A stretch of DNA of 64,000 nucleotides from contig CM024173.1 of the NCBI GenBank assembly GCA_013433145.1, positions 10,808,322 through 10,872,321 of the forward strand. Reading direction: 5' to 3'. Positions within the stretch are counted from its first letter, which is position 1. Every line of letters starts with the position of its first letter. This DNA is from Ascaris suum. Taxonomy: Eukaryota; Nematoda; Chromadorea; Rhabditida; Ascarididae. Position numbers and translations under genes: made by a program. Below the pieces are notes generated by a model. The model was not told where the DNA came from. It worked only from the letters and a program-made list of their open reading frames with translations, and did not search any database. Shown one piece after another: positions 43,001 through 56,300 of the stretch.

Positions 43001-43530
43001 TCATAATACTGCAAAGCGTATTGTTTTTTTTTTCGAAGATTTCACGCCATTATGTTTCCATGGCTTTGCAGCAATAAAGAATTTCTTCGATTTATTCACA
43101 TTAATATCTTTTATTATACTTCTCTGCATTGTTCCATCACTAAGTACGGCATTTGCTATGCGGATCTGCGCACTGCATCTGAAATCAGAATTTGGCATGC
43201 CCTTCTCGACATTTTCTAAGCAAACCAACGACAAAATTGCGTAATCTCTTCGTGTCGTACATGAACTGGACAGACAACCTGGAAAGACTGCGCTAATCTT
43301 GCAGCATTTCATAAGCCAATGTTACCGAAGAATTTCTCTCACTCATGCATCTTCGGATCCCTGAGGCAAATATTTGCTATTTCAGTACTTTATTACGACC
43401 AGGCAAACGGAATCGAAGGAATTGGAAGGTTTACGTTTTTCGTAGAGATTTCATGCGCCTCATCCAAATCGCTATTATCAGCTGCTGCGAATAGATCAAC
43501 CAGATTCATGCGTGAAATTATGAGGTTCCA
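43001..43530 (-). pseudogene. Poorly preserved LINE sequence between endonuclease and RT pieces
   Basis: The minus strand has open pieces in shifting frames here, including DLFAAADNSDLDEAHEISTK near 43,500-43,440 and a frame from 43312 to 43001. I recognise no motif. It is included because it lies between two LINE-derived pieces on the same strand and probably belongs to the same insertion. Confidence 0.35.
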
Positions 43531-43578
43531 CTTTTCAGAATTGAAGCAAGATTTATCCACGTCTGAGAAATTTTCGAC

Positions 43579-43818
43579 TTATCGTTGATATCTCTTGCTC
43601 GACTTCTGCGCATATTGTCCCGTAACATGTATAAGGTCATGACTGCTGAACATTTCTTCGAAGAACACATAACTGATTAGTTTCCACCAGGTTTTTGTAC
43701 AACACATAAACGTCGAGGCAACGCGAAAACGGAATATCACATTTTGCTGATTATTGAGACGCATTGATTCAAAAAAGAGCTCTTTAATGGGTTTGCTTCG
43801 TAATCTGAATTTACACAA
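43579..43818 (-). pseudogene. Endonuclease-like remnant of the same LINE
   Basis: The minus frame contains STFMCCTKTWWKLISY, which resembles the TETWL motif of the apurinic-type endonuclease domain in CR1/Jockey-like LINEs, followed by SSHDLIHVTGQYA. The flanks are broken by stops and frame changes. Its position between the N-terminal-like frame and the reverse transcriptase piece matches the domain order of such elements. Assigned from motif resemblance only. Confidence 0.45.
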
Positions 43819-44140
43819 CCAACAAAAATCGAAAGCACTTCAGAATTACATAGTCCGATCGAGATGCTTCTTAACATCTTATTCGGATTTCAGCGTGACC
43901 GATCGGGGTTTATTAAAAACTATTAGTAGGACGTCATGGAATTTTAAGGTAATTCCTCCATGCTGTGTTCTCTTTACTTCACGAATGTCCTTCAAATCTT
44001 TCGCATTTAAGAAGTTTTGGTTAAAGGAATGTTGCTCGACCTCTCGATCGTGCTCTGCAGTTATTTATTCAGTAAGATCATCTAATCTATCGCAGATGCA
44101 TAGAAATGTTTTCGCTGAACCAATTTTTGCAGGCAACCTT

Positions 44141-44968
44141 TCAACGAAATTTTTTTTTCAAATATTCTGTGCCATATTCTGCAATGTGAACGAATCGCAG
44201 CAGCAGAAAACTTTCTCTCATTTTTCTCGATAGCAATTTTGCGTTATTTCTCTGCCTAAATTTGATTCCCATCACCTGCGGCTTGTTGCCATGTCTAGCA
44301 TCGTGTCTCCAGCTTTCCTCGAATTTAGCTTCAGCCACTTTCCAACACCGCCGTATTCCGGCAGTAAGCGCTTTGTCATTAACTAACGTTTGATCGTCAG
44401 TATCACATTCTGAGGCGCTCAAGATTGCCTTAGAAATGTTTCTTTTCGCCCGTTCGGCAATATTCTGAAAAGAAAAAACCTCGGCTTCGCTGTTTTCCAC
44501 ATGAGAGGTTAGAGGAGACAACCCGGTCGACGCAGCTCTTCTTGCCGATTCCATTTGATGTATAAGGCTGTCTATTTTACGTTATAAATGCTCATTTATG
44601 GAAGTCATCTTCTCACTCGCTGAAGTCAGCTGTCGTTTAAACTCGACCAGAGTACCAATCGTTTTCCACAGTGCCTTGACTTCTGCTAGCCGAGCGCTTG
44701 CATCTCGCTCTCCTATTCTGCCACTTGTTTCGAGACATAACCGCACACGATTAATAATCAAACCAAGACATCCAGACAATCCTTCATAAATCCGAACAAA
44801 AGCATGGGATCCAGAGAAGAAATCTAGAAAACACATGGCAACAAATAACAGCAATGACAAATAGACAATCGAGAGAACCCTTTCATTTGCGACCGGTCGC
44901 GATATAAAACAACTAGAAGTCATTCGTAGCAGAAATCTGCTGAAGAACCTGGAGATAATAATGCACAA
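44141..44968 (-). pseudogene. Decayed non-LTR retrotransposon, N-terminal/ORF1-like frame
   Basis: Two long minus-strand frames (44968-44585 and 44554-44141) are in the same reading frame and are separated by one TAA at 44582-44584. Together they span 276 codons. The sequence begins with a hydrophobic stretch and then becomes helical and charged (for example VEFKRQLTSASEKMTSINEH). It lies upstream of endonuclease-like and reverse-transcriptase-like pieces on the same strand, so I read it as the 5' part of that element. No domain in it is certain; a gag-like protein of another element class is the main alternative. Confidence 0.5.
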
Positions 44969-45238
44969 CTATACGCCATCAGAGGAATAAACGATGGCAA
45001 AACTGCATCAAACCTTAAATTGTTCGAAGGAAGACCTCACAGTGTCTAAATTTTGCACTCTGCTCGCTTAGCCCACGACATCAGTCATGAGGGCATTCCT
45101 CTACTACGACAAACATTCGTTCAACTGTATGTACTTGTAAACTATGAAACGAAATTTGAACCGCTGTAAGGTGTCTCACCCTGCCGTCATTCCAGTTCTC
45201 ACCTTCTCATTCCTCATCTCCTGCGTCTTCTTAACACT

Positions 45239-45817
<579 letters not shown>

Positions 45818-45874
45818 ATGGGATTTGCGAGGTGGATGAACAAAGCGAGGCGACTTCCGCTGATTAGACGAGAG
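45818..45874 (+). CDS. K2P channel exon 1 (start codon, cytoplasmic N-terminus)
   Basis: This 57-nt exon begins with ATG and encodes 19 residues, MGFARWMNKARRLPLIRRE, a short strongly basic cytoplasmic tail of the kind that precedes M1 in K2P channels. It ends at a GTAATT donor in phase 0, which matches the phase 0 acceptor of exon 2, and the joined sequence runs straight into M1. An in-frame TAA at 45779-45781 limits upstream extension, so the ATG at 45818 is the best start. No clear pyrimidine-rich trans-splice acceptor lies just upstream. The exon is short and its assignment rests on phase, charge and position, so a different upstream N-terminal exon remains possible. Confidence 0.65.
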
Positions 45875-47280
45875 GTAATTCTTCCATTGCACATGACGAT
45901 TTCATGCATAACAGTTTGATTACTGAAAGAATAAAGTTTCTATTATTTCAACGGCAAGCAGTGAAATCTGATTGATATGCTTTTTTTTTCTCGCTCTTTA
46001 TGCTTTGTTTGCAAATTTTTGTGCATATGCTTCATGGTAACGAAATGTTGCAGCTTGCAAGCGTATGTCTCTTTTCGTTTGTCAGAGAATTTCACCTTCT
46101 CATTGAGAGAAACTGACGGTAATGACGTTCCGAGTATAACTTTTAATATTTCAATCGATAAATTTCAAGTATGATGAGAAGATCGCCGCATGTCGCTTGG
46201 TTAATTTTGTTGCTATCATTTACATTTCCTAACAACCATATGAAGTTGGCGGCGATATACAATCAACAGAGCGCTGTTTTTTTGTATCCAATCCATCTTA
46301 TGCGATTAAACAAATTGCGGACTTATAAGGTCGATTCATTCTCGAAATCGCTTATTTGAATATTTATGCGCCAACTATTTAACGAGCTGAAAAACGTGCT
46401 TGCATTGTTAGTCATTCCGGCGCGTTTCTCTATTTTTATTGCATCTTAGAGCATCGTCTATTTGAAGATGCTTTTTACTCGTCGCTAGACAATGTTGACA
46501 TATGCGTATATCGCATCTATTTTCCTATTCTTTGCATTCACTCATGAAAGCATAAAATGTGTTTCTCTCACTCCTCTTAGAGCCTGTTGAGCTGGCAATC
46601 CTTGAAGCGCATGCAAATCTCATCTGTTAGTTGTTCCGGTCTGTCCTGATAAATTGAAACAACATTCATCAATTTTAGTGCAGCATCTAATTCTATAAAT
46701 ACTTTGGAGGGTTCACTCTACTCATGCAATGAAAGACGACCTCGTTGGCGCAGGTTTTATGATAGAACAGAGGAAAAAGAGGAATGCACAAAAACTCGTC
46801 TAATACAGAAAATAGAGGAAAGGAAAGCGGCGAATGGGAATGTAATTGCATACTAAAGAGCACTTAGCACATAACCAATAAGAAAAAGGAAGATGCGATA
46901 TACGGTATATGAAGGAAAATATTGTGCTGTAACAGGTAACGCAGCAACAGCCATATGAATGAGCGAAATTTTTGAATGGTCTCCTTGCAATCGCCAGTTA
47001 TTTCCTGATGCTGAAGTATGATGGGAGGAGGAACAGAGAAAAGTCGGTTTAACGATTGGTAAATGAACTCATGCACTAAATGTTGGACATTGATCTCCTG
47101 GGTTTCATCAATAGTGATTTCGAATTTCTGGTGATCATATATGAGAGGCTATTTAGCCCAGAAGTCCTGAAAATTGATTTTAATTAAAACTTCCTTGCCG
47201 ACGTGCGCAAAGTCACTGAATCCCAGCAGTAGACAATGTGTGCATTGATGTATCAAGCTTTATTGGTTTCTTTTTTTCAC

Positions 47281-47363
<83 letters not shown>

Positions 47364-50300
47364 TGGATATTCTCAGGTCATTCATCCACGGGAAAAGACC
47401 AAGAAGGAAAGGAAAGAGGTCGCAAAACAAGGTCTTTTCCTATGGCTTGCTAGCTTAGCTCAAACTAATGTAGACAAATGTTTCGTCTGCAGTACTATAA
47501 TTTGCAACCGTTTTCGTCTTTCTTAGCAGTAGTTTAATGTGAAATTTCTGGAATGCTTACCTTTTGCGTTTCTGGTCAGAATATTCCCATATTAAATAGT
47601 GGAAGACATACTTAGAAAGATTCGAGTTACCGGCGGCTTTTTGCAATTACAAGGAGGTTGAGGATTAGTGAGTGCTAAAGTTGCTAGAATTTCGTTGAAC
47701 TACATTGAATTTTGTTTTTTTTTTTTTTTTGCAACAATTGTAAAATTTGATGGCGTAGTTGGAATCGATCAGTCACGTTGCGCGTCCCCTCATTACGGCA
47801 GTGTTCAAAATTATAGACATACAAAATTTCTTCGGGAGTTTAATTTTTTGACAGACGGGGATCTTGTTGATATCCGTTGAGAAAAATTGATACGCATTAA
47901 TTTGAGCCTCCCGATAATGATAATCGGATGTGCAATAGGGAGATTTCGAAACCAACATTTTTCGATCGTTCTCTCTCGTTCATCCATTCTCTCGTAATGG
48001 TTCACCTCCAATGTTCTCATGAGACATTGGTGCGCGATCAGTCTCAAACGGGAAAAAAGTCGAGAGCTTTGGACAAATCGCATCTTAATTTTTATATGTT
48101 TAGCATTCTTTTAAAAAACATAACACACTCGCTATTGCATTTAGAAAGTTGGTTGGTTGTTGTAACTGTTTTGCATCATGATCCGCATTGACATACTAAT
48201 GAAGCACGATAGGAAATAGTGTCTTTGAACATGCTCAGGTAAATGACGTTTAAATCATGTTTGGAAGGAGAAAAGTTTAAGCACCATCGTTATGCGCGTG
48301 ATGAAGTTGAACCGATACCTGTCAACTTTTTCGTTAACTTATTGAATCGTTCAACGTTTGAATTGTCGCCGCAGACAAACTATACTGAAATGGATATGCA
48401 GAAACGTAGATAATGCTTCCAAAAATATTTTTGAATACCTTCATATGCCAATGATAACGTCAAAAAAATTTCGGGAGCCATGGTAGTGAGGTCGAGCATA
48501 ACCAAAACCACTGCATTCGGAGCAGTGAAGTTCAAATCCGATTGGTCAGTCTTTATCCATGACGGTAAGGATGAAGGGTGACCAAAATGTAAAACATTTC
48601 AGTATCACGTGTTGCTCACGTAACAACAGCTTTACTGCTTACTTCAACAAATACTATCCTTATTGCAACAACATGTTAAATTACATGTCTGCGTAATATA
48701 TTCGATAGCTATTAGTTTTTCTTCGTGAGCACACCCACTAACAATCCTGATGTTACAAGCCATAATCCGGTTCCACTTGACGCGAATCTTCATTCCTGTT
48801 TTAGTACTCGAAAAGTGGCAAATTCCCTAAAACTCTCCTCATAAAAAAAGCGACTAGTTTTTTTCCATAAGGACGACATCTTTGCGCGATGTAGCTAAGC
48901 AGCTCAAAAATACGGCAACATTATAAGAAGGTGTTGGGTGCAGTTTATTCAGTATACCTTTTAACTATAAAAAACTGTGTTTGGAAAAGGAAAAGCATTC
49001 TGTAATACAGGTATAATGCTTGGGTCATGTAAAATTGGCAAATTCTTCTTTTAGCGCTTTTCTTCCAACAGCGCAAGGGCAATTTGTTGCATTAAAGTAC
49101 TTCACTAGAGTGCGTAACTTCTGATTAAGGCATTTAGAGCCGATGCAATGAACAATTCGAATAGATTTTATTACAGGCGACACCGGTCGTTGTGCACGTA
49201 ATGATGGTCTTATCGGTGTCAATGTACGCTATATTCGGTGCTATAGTTATAAGGAAACTCGAATCGAAGGAAGTGACAAATTCGAACGTAATCATGAAAC
49301 GCACTACGAATGAAAGAAGTGTGCGAGTACGCGTGATCAATGATACAATCGGTCCGTTTTCCTATGCATCCGTTGACGACCAAAGAGGAAACCAGAATCC
49401 TTTTCTGGAAAGTATGTGACGAAAAAAAAAAACAATCTCTAGACTACATGGGTGAGTCTGAATCACGCAATCAATAAAACCAGGAGATTTGAAGTTTCTT
49501 CGCTCGCATTTCAACTATATTTTTAATCAATGGAGTGTAGCGCAATGCACTAACGGACACATATTGGAATATCAGTAGCCGACTGTTGAAGTTGTCAACA
49601 AGTCAGAACCTTCTAAGCGTGAATAACTTCCCGATGTGGCAGCATAGTATTCTGGACTTTCTATACTGCGAATCTTGAGGCGTCATTTTACAAACGTTCA
49701 ACAGAATTCAGAAAAGTCTGAACCGGAATTCCCGGAATTCTGAAGTTTTGACAGGATTAAAGCGGGCAATTTTCAAAAACGTGCCTGAAGAGAAACAGAA
49801 TTCAGCCTTTCTACACAATACGATAAAGAAATCCCTCTTCAGTTGATAAACTATAGGTTCATTAAATCATGTATGCGTTCGGAAATATAGATATTAATAC
49901 GTCCGCAAAGTGTTTCCTGGTGCACTCTCTTTCCACCCTCCACATAGCAGCATGCTAGCATGGTTGGCGTCCTTGCAAAGCATCATGCTTTAAACACAGT
50001 TGAAGTCGTAGCAGTACACTTGAAATGCACAAGGGTAGTCTATTCGATAAGGAAATGAGCAAGTGGGACGAAAATAATAATCAAAAACCAAAGAAGAAAA
50101 AATCGCTTAAGCGTACTGTTTAGAGCGAACAATGATCGAATAAGCAAATGCGATAGCATAAAATATTGCAGTGCTGAAACTTTGTCATTTTCGTTTTTCT
50201 CGGATGCTGCATAATAGCATAACACAGTACTGCATCGGTATATAAGTAATGGATGGCAAACGATATCGGAAGCATTAAATTATTCACAAAAAGAAGTAAT

Positions 50301-53300
50301 AAATAAGTGAAAAGGAGCACAATAATGTAGACAAGAAATGGTGGTTGAATATACACTTATGCTGCTTCATTTCCGGCGACAACCTAGGCAATCGCTATAC
50401 ACGTAGTTACTCGCATATTTGAATTTAATATCTGTGGCTAACATGAGTGACTCTAGAAAGAACTAAATGATTTCCACTATGGACTAGTTGGAGAAGGAGA
50501 GCCTGAAAACCTCCACTTTCACTTATAAGGATATAAAAAGCAAATACTGCTATCATCGCTTTGAACTGCTGCAGTGGCAGCTATGATAAGCCCATTTCAT
50601 CGAAATATAACAAATCAAAAATCTGCATTTGTCATATAATATGGCCGATATATGATAGGAATCTCGACGAAATAATAGACCGAAAACGCCAATTCTTTGT
50701 TTATTAAAAAAACTGCGAGATGGTTACAGTCATTTTTTAATCTCAGGTAGTGAATGAATAAAATTACTGTCTAAGCTCGAAGCAGCCTAGAATGCTGAAC
50801 CAACGCATTTACATGAACTTCTACTGACAGTAGCTGCCATGTTTTCCGCACAGTGATGCAGACATCTGAATTGTGGGTTGCCTCGTTGCAAAGGAGCGGG
50901 CCATTCCTCGGAATGTGGTTGACTATTTCGGGTGTGCGGTTTGAAAATTGCCTATTGCAGTCTGAATTTTGAAGATATGTGAGACAGTCTAGCGCAGCCT
51001 AAAATCCACTGGATGTTCACTTTGCACGGTGCGTGAAAGACCTCTAAAATCTCATGATCAAGCAATATACTCGACAGCATATATGTTATATATGCCAAAA
51101 AGCTCTCCAACTATTCTTCAAGATCGTAGTCAGAAGGAGTCGATTTTTTTTCTCAGGAGGGGGGGGGGGGGGGGGGGGGGGAGCGGAGTCGCAGTCAAAA
51201 TTTTGCCGTTCTTACCCTACAAATCTTTTTATCTTTTCCAATATTCAAATGCCCATCTTTTTGTCATTTTTGTTTATTTTATAGGTAAAAGCTTATTCAT
51301 TTGTAGGTTGCTCTGTCATCTCTTCTTGATTTCCCTATTTATATACTTGATGTTCATTTTTCGCCCTTCTTTAGAGGAAAATTGCAACATGCAGATGACG
51401 ACGAATCACCATTTGTGCTATTTGATACAAGCTAGAAAAGCATTGTTACATTCTTTCCGTAGCAGATGAAAGACTATGTTTGCTCATAGAAATGAATGTA
51501 TTGCAGCACGATCTCGTATTTCACACTGACTCGTTAACGCAAATTCCTGGTGAATCCCTTCTTAATCGCTGTTAATTCTGTCCGGGTTTTCTCCAGGATG
51601 TCAAATTGCGAATCTACCAATGCATCAATCACATTGCTAGTTCGATGCTGCAGAAATCATTTCCAATCTTCTTCTGGCTCTTTCACCTCGGCTTTTTGTG
51701 CTCACTTCCTACTGTTATTGATTTGGGCGATCCTACAACGCAAATAGAGAATCTAGCTAAGTAACAAACCTTTGGGCAATTATTTGCCGCAGAGAATACA
51801 AGAATTTTTCGAGACAGTATATTAGTGTTGTTTTGGTTTTTTGATCGCCCAAATTGTTGATATTGCATCACTATAGATCTTCCGACGTGCAATGACAGCA
51901 ATTATTTATCGGGTTTACACTGTGAAATATTTGAAAAGGAATCCCGCGGGAGGAAACGCGTGAAGGTGGTTATCTCTGCCTGTGGTATAATTTCAACTTC
52001 ATAACGCTTGAAGGTGATTTTGAAATTCACTCGGTACCTCTTCAGCTGCATGTCTCACAAGCAACTTTCTAGTCATTTACCTACCTTCGATTGAACGTGT
52101 GAAATATTTGCGGGTAATACTTCCAGCATATGAAACAAATATAGGTGCTTCTTTAAGTTTGAAGAATAAGCCAGAAATATGGAATATTGCTGCAAATATA
52201 TCCTATAAATTCACGAAAGTGATGATTACCATAGAAACTTTATTACAATTGAATCAAAGGATATGAAGATATTTGTCTTTCTGAAGGCAAGACGAAAGGG
52301 TCGTTTATAACAGGGCGTAAAGAACCTTTGCATCACTCAAAGTTGTCGTGCTAAAACATCACGACGTTTTAGAAACCAATCTTGCGAAGTTTTGTTTGCA
52401 TCCAATGACAAAACTTGAAATCGCAATAGTTGCGATATAAATGTGCAGTGACGCACATTTGAAGCTAAGAACTTGAGTTTTTTTTTTTTTTTTGAATTAA
52501 GTTGCTTTGCTAAATTTTCAGCATGAGCATTTATGAGGGAAACGATAGGTCGGAATGAGATGAAAATGATGCCATCGCGGAAATCCCCCATAGATATTCA
52601 TATATGACTTTGATGGAAGCATCCTTCGAGCAAAGTTTGATATCCTCGGACAATCGGCTTCCGCATCTCGCCAGCGAATATCTAAAGCCGATGTTTTCAT
52701 AGTGCCAGTGGAACTTGCCGAAGCCAGCCCCAGCTAAGTGTGTTAGAAATTGCTATTGAGGGCACTGCAATGAGACATGAATTTAATATCGCAATTTTTA
52801 GGGCCACCTACTGAGTTGTTTTCAATATATGGATTCTTTAGCTCGACTACTACAACATGTGAATGTGGCTGAAATGAAACTTACACAGAAAAACTTTTCA
52901 AGCGTGGTAGAGAATGGAAGCAAAAAATCGCTGCTTAACAAATATAAACGATAAAATCTAGACAACAACTAGCGATGGACATTAAAGAGGTGTAGCGTAG
53001 ATTTTAATGCTTAGCGATAACGACGTTAGCGAGAAAAACATTCGTTTCTTCCGTGCTTTATTTAAGTTTGCAAAGCGGTGCGCCTTTCAAAAAAAAAAAA
53101 AATCTGCATCTAATCACCTCAGATGTCTACACCACAAAAGATGAGGAGTGCTTGAATTTGTGTTCTCAGCTGACAAATGCGGCCACTAGTGGCAGCATAT
53201 TGCTCAATTGCGCTGCGAAATCGCTCTCAATAAGCTATATTTATGAAGCATTCAATGGCATTTAATGGAATCGTTTTCTTTAATAAATTTAAACACATAA

Positions 53301-56300
53301 ATCACCATGATAATTCTCAAATGAGCGCTTTCCGCAATTTCACAATGCATCTTCCGCCTTTAAATAATAGGCAATCAAACTTGGTCTACCGCGAAGGTTT
53401 TCGCTTTATTTCGACGAAAATGCGCCATCCCTGCGAGTGAATTAGCGGTCAGTTTGCTTGGAAACCGTGTCTCTATGTGCTTATTTTAAAAGGTGCACTG
53501 CCAAAATATTTCGAAACGTGAAGACAGTGCTGTTATGGAGAACGCGAGTCATTATAACTGATACCTTGAACGATTATTCTCTTCCAGAGTGAAAGTACAA
53601 CTTTATTTTGCATTTGTTCTAATGAAATCATATGAAACACACGGAAGAGATTGGAATGTGAGCTTCTAGACAACAATCAATCTTTCTAACCAGGGCGTTG
53701 AGATTCTGAAATATATCAATGAAGGGAAAGAGGATTGGAATATTTGTGATAATTAATCTATCAGTGAGGATCAATCGGTCTCTTTTGCTGTACATGCCTT
53801 TACGCCACAAAAATTCTCGAAGGATATATGCTAATCAAACGTGTTAACCGGTGGTCTGCTGAATTGCAATTCAAGTCTTGCAAGACAAAAATCTATCTTC
53901 GCTTTTCTCGCCTCCCCTTTCGTTTTGACAAGTCAATCTGTGAAAATCTTACAGTTTCTATGAGACGACATCAATGAAGAATGGTCTTAAATGGTTGGAT
54001 AAACGAGATTACCCCGAAGTGTTTGAGACTTCCTCTCTTTTGTTGATGGAGTCCTTGGGATGTTGAACACTGCAAGATAGGCTTTCAGCACACACTGCAA
54101 GAAATCAAGTTCCTCTCCATCGCTTCAGTAGAATCGACGATGGTAGACGGCGCCGCGCTGCGAAAGACGCCGAAGAAGGCATGCCGGTCAGTCGAGCGAG
54201 CGCTCCTGCTGCTACTGTGATAAGCAATCACGGCTGCGTCCTCAGTGCTATCCGAGTAATCGTTTTGATTTGAAATAAAACGTTTCAGTAAGTTTGTGAG
54301 CAAAAAAAATGACGTACATGGAATTTTTAGGGTTATATAAGGTCATTTTCTGTATGAGGAAGGAAGATGGAGTTAGCGATGCTGTGACATGTGCCTTCTT
54401 AATAATTCATAATACCACAAGAGCATTTTGCGTAAAGTTCACAAGAGAACAACAACGCAATGCCTAATTTGTGTTTTCTCAAGTGAATTGCATGTGCGGC
54501 TCTTTCAAAAAAGATCGTTCTTTGCATAAATGTTGAGTTACTCGTTCCAAATTTCATTGCGAAATTTTCTTATGAGCTCAGTTTGAAATCTCTAAAGATA
54601 AATGAACGTACGCATGCTTGCGTAAAAGTGAACGTTAGTTATATAGTGGATATTTGCAGAAAAAGAAAATTTAAATTTCATTTCGGTGGATTTACAAATT
54701 GTTAGATCTCGGAAAAAGTCGTTTACAGAGAGGGATATTATGAATATCGATTTATTGACTGGTTTTTTCATTTATTGATTTCGATCAAAAGGGCATTCAT
54801 TACGAATATGTGTCGCTTCATATCGTTTCCACCTGCTCTGATCCAATACCCCTCTGATCCACTTGGCTCCCGTGGCCTTTCGGTGGGCCTCTCCTTCTTG
54901 CGGGTAGGTCGCGCGAAGGTTAGGGCTCAGCCTCGTCTCCTGCCCGTCGGATGCTGACAAGCCGATTCACCGTTGTTGCTCTAATGACTCTCGGAACTCA
55001 TTCCGCCCCCTGGTCCCGATGCGGGTGGCGGGAGCGGTGGCTAGATTGAGAGGAGTCAGGAAATCTGATCAGAGATTACTTGCGGCCGACGGCGCAGTAG
55101 ACAATGCAAAACTTTATGAAATGCGACCAGAGCACGCAAAGATAGCTGAAGAAGCGATGGTATATTGTATGCATGAAGGGTTGCTGCTAGATGGCTGTTC
55201 CTTCTAATTTATCATTGAAAAGCCGACAGCCTTGGTAGTGCGAATTTTGGTGATAAAGCTGACAGACACTATCACAAAACACTCACTATAGTTCTGTGCT
55301 TGGATGAGCTAGCGGTTGATCGTTACAATTTTCAGTAATAGATGTATAGGCGGTTGCTCTAGAGTAGGCAATCGACAAAACTTCACTGAGAGCTTCCCAA
55401 CGGGGAACTTTAACGCATTTTCTTGAAACTGTGCCCCCCTTCCAACCTACCTTCCTCCGCAGGCGAAATCACATCCAGTGCCAGATCCCTTCCTGATGTA
55501 ATGAAGCGACTTCGACCAATAGCGGTAGCGGCATCGAGTCCTATCGAAGGTTTCCTCGATCCAGGATGGAATAGGATGTAGTCCCAACAGCATATTCTCT
55601 GTAGCAAAGGAATCCGATTCTAGGCATGCCTCGCAGTAATTTTAACAGCTACGGAAACTGCAAATTGTTGTGCACTAAGTTTCAAAAGATCCAGAAATTG
55701 GTAGAGTCTTTTCGAACACCAATTCAAATGGATTAGGCATGAGTCGTTCCTCAGCTTATTGTATGGATTTTGATAGAACAATTATTCCAATTTAGAACGT
55801 GCTTAAAGAAGGCGATTGTTCACCCGAAGTGTTGAGCCGAGTTATTGCAACCGAAGTTGACCAATGCTACAGCGTCATCATAGAAACGATCGGCAATTCT
55901 CCCCATACGCTTTCAAGAAGGTCCACTTCAAATGGTAAGTCCAACGAATGGCGAATGTGTTATACTCATATTAATTCAAAACCTAATCTTCATGCTGATT
56001 TACTATACTCTGTCGAATTTCAGCGTCATTACGGTTCTTAGCGTACGATTTTTATAGTGGGACGTGTTTTTCCATTCGATATCTTTCATATGCCAACTTG
56101 GAATGTACATTTGCCTCTTCGATGGACTATTTTGAATCGGAGGGACGTTTTGGTAGAACGAAATAAAAAGAGAGTAATGATATCGGCAAGGCAAATGTTT
56201 GATCATTAATTTGCTTCAAAATACTTACGGGAAATAGCTGCCAAGAAGTGAGAAAAAGATACGATACATTCTTCAACGGAATGTTGCTCAATATTGCATT

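Larger units (their letters stand above)
49412..55097 (+). other. K2P intron 2 (5.7 kb, provisional)
   Basis: Contains the poly-G tract, the alternative exon candidate at 54129-54216 and the GC-rich block at 54820-55080. The phase mismatch between exons 2 and 4 shows that at least one coding exon lies between 49412 and 55795. Confidence 0.5.

Noticed and set aside
43754..44233. 159-codon plus frame, the longest in the window
   Set aside because: It is antisense to the LINE relic, is Phe/Ser/Cys-rich and has no domain; it is a shadow of the decayed element.
48480..48560. tRNA-like or SINE-like B box (AGTTCAAATCC)
   Set aside because: The flanking bases do not pair as a T stem and no acceptor or anticodon arms can be formed; no credible A box at the right spacing.
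51029..51469. 146-codon plus frame across the poly-G tract
   Set aside because: It contains a poly-Gly run from the G tract and otherwise AT-driven residues; it lies in a K2P intron and shows no domain.
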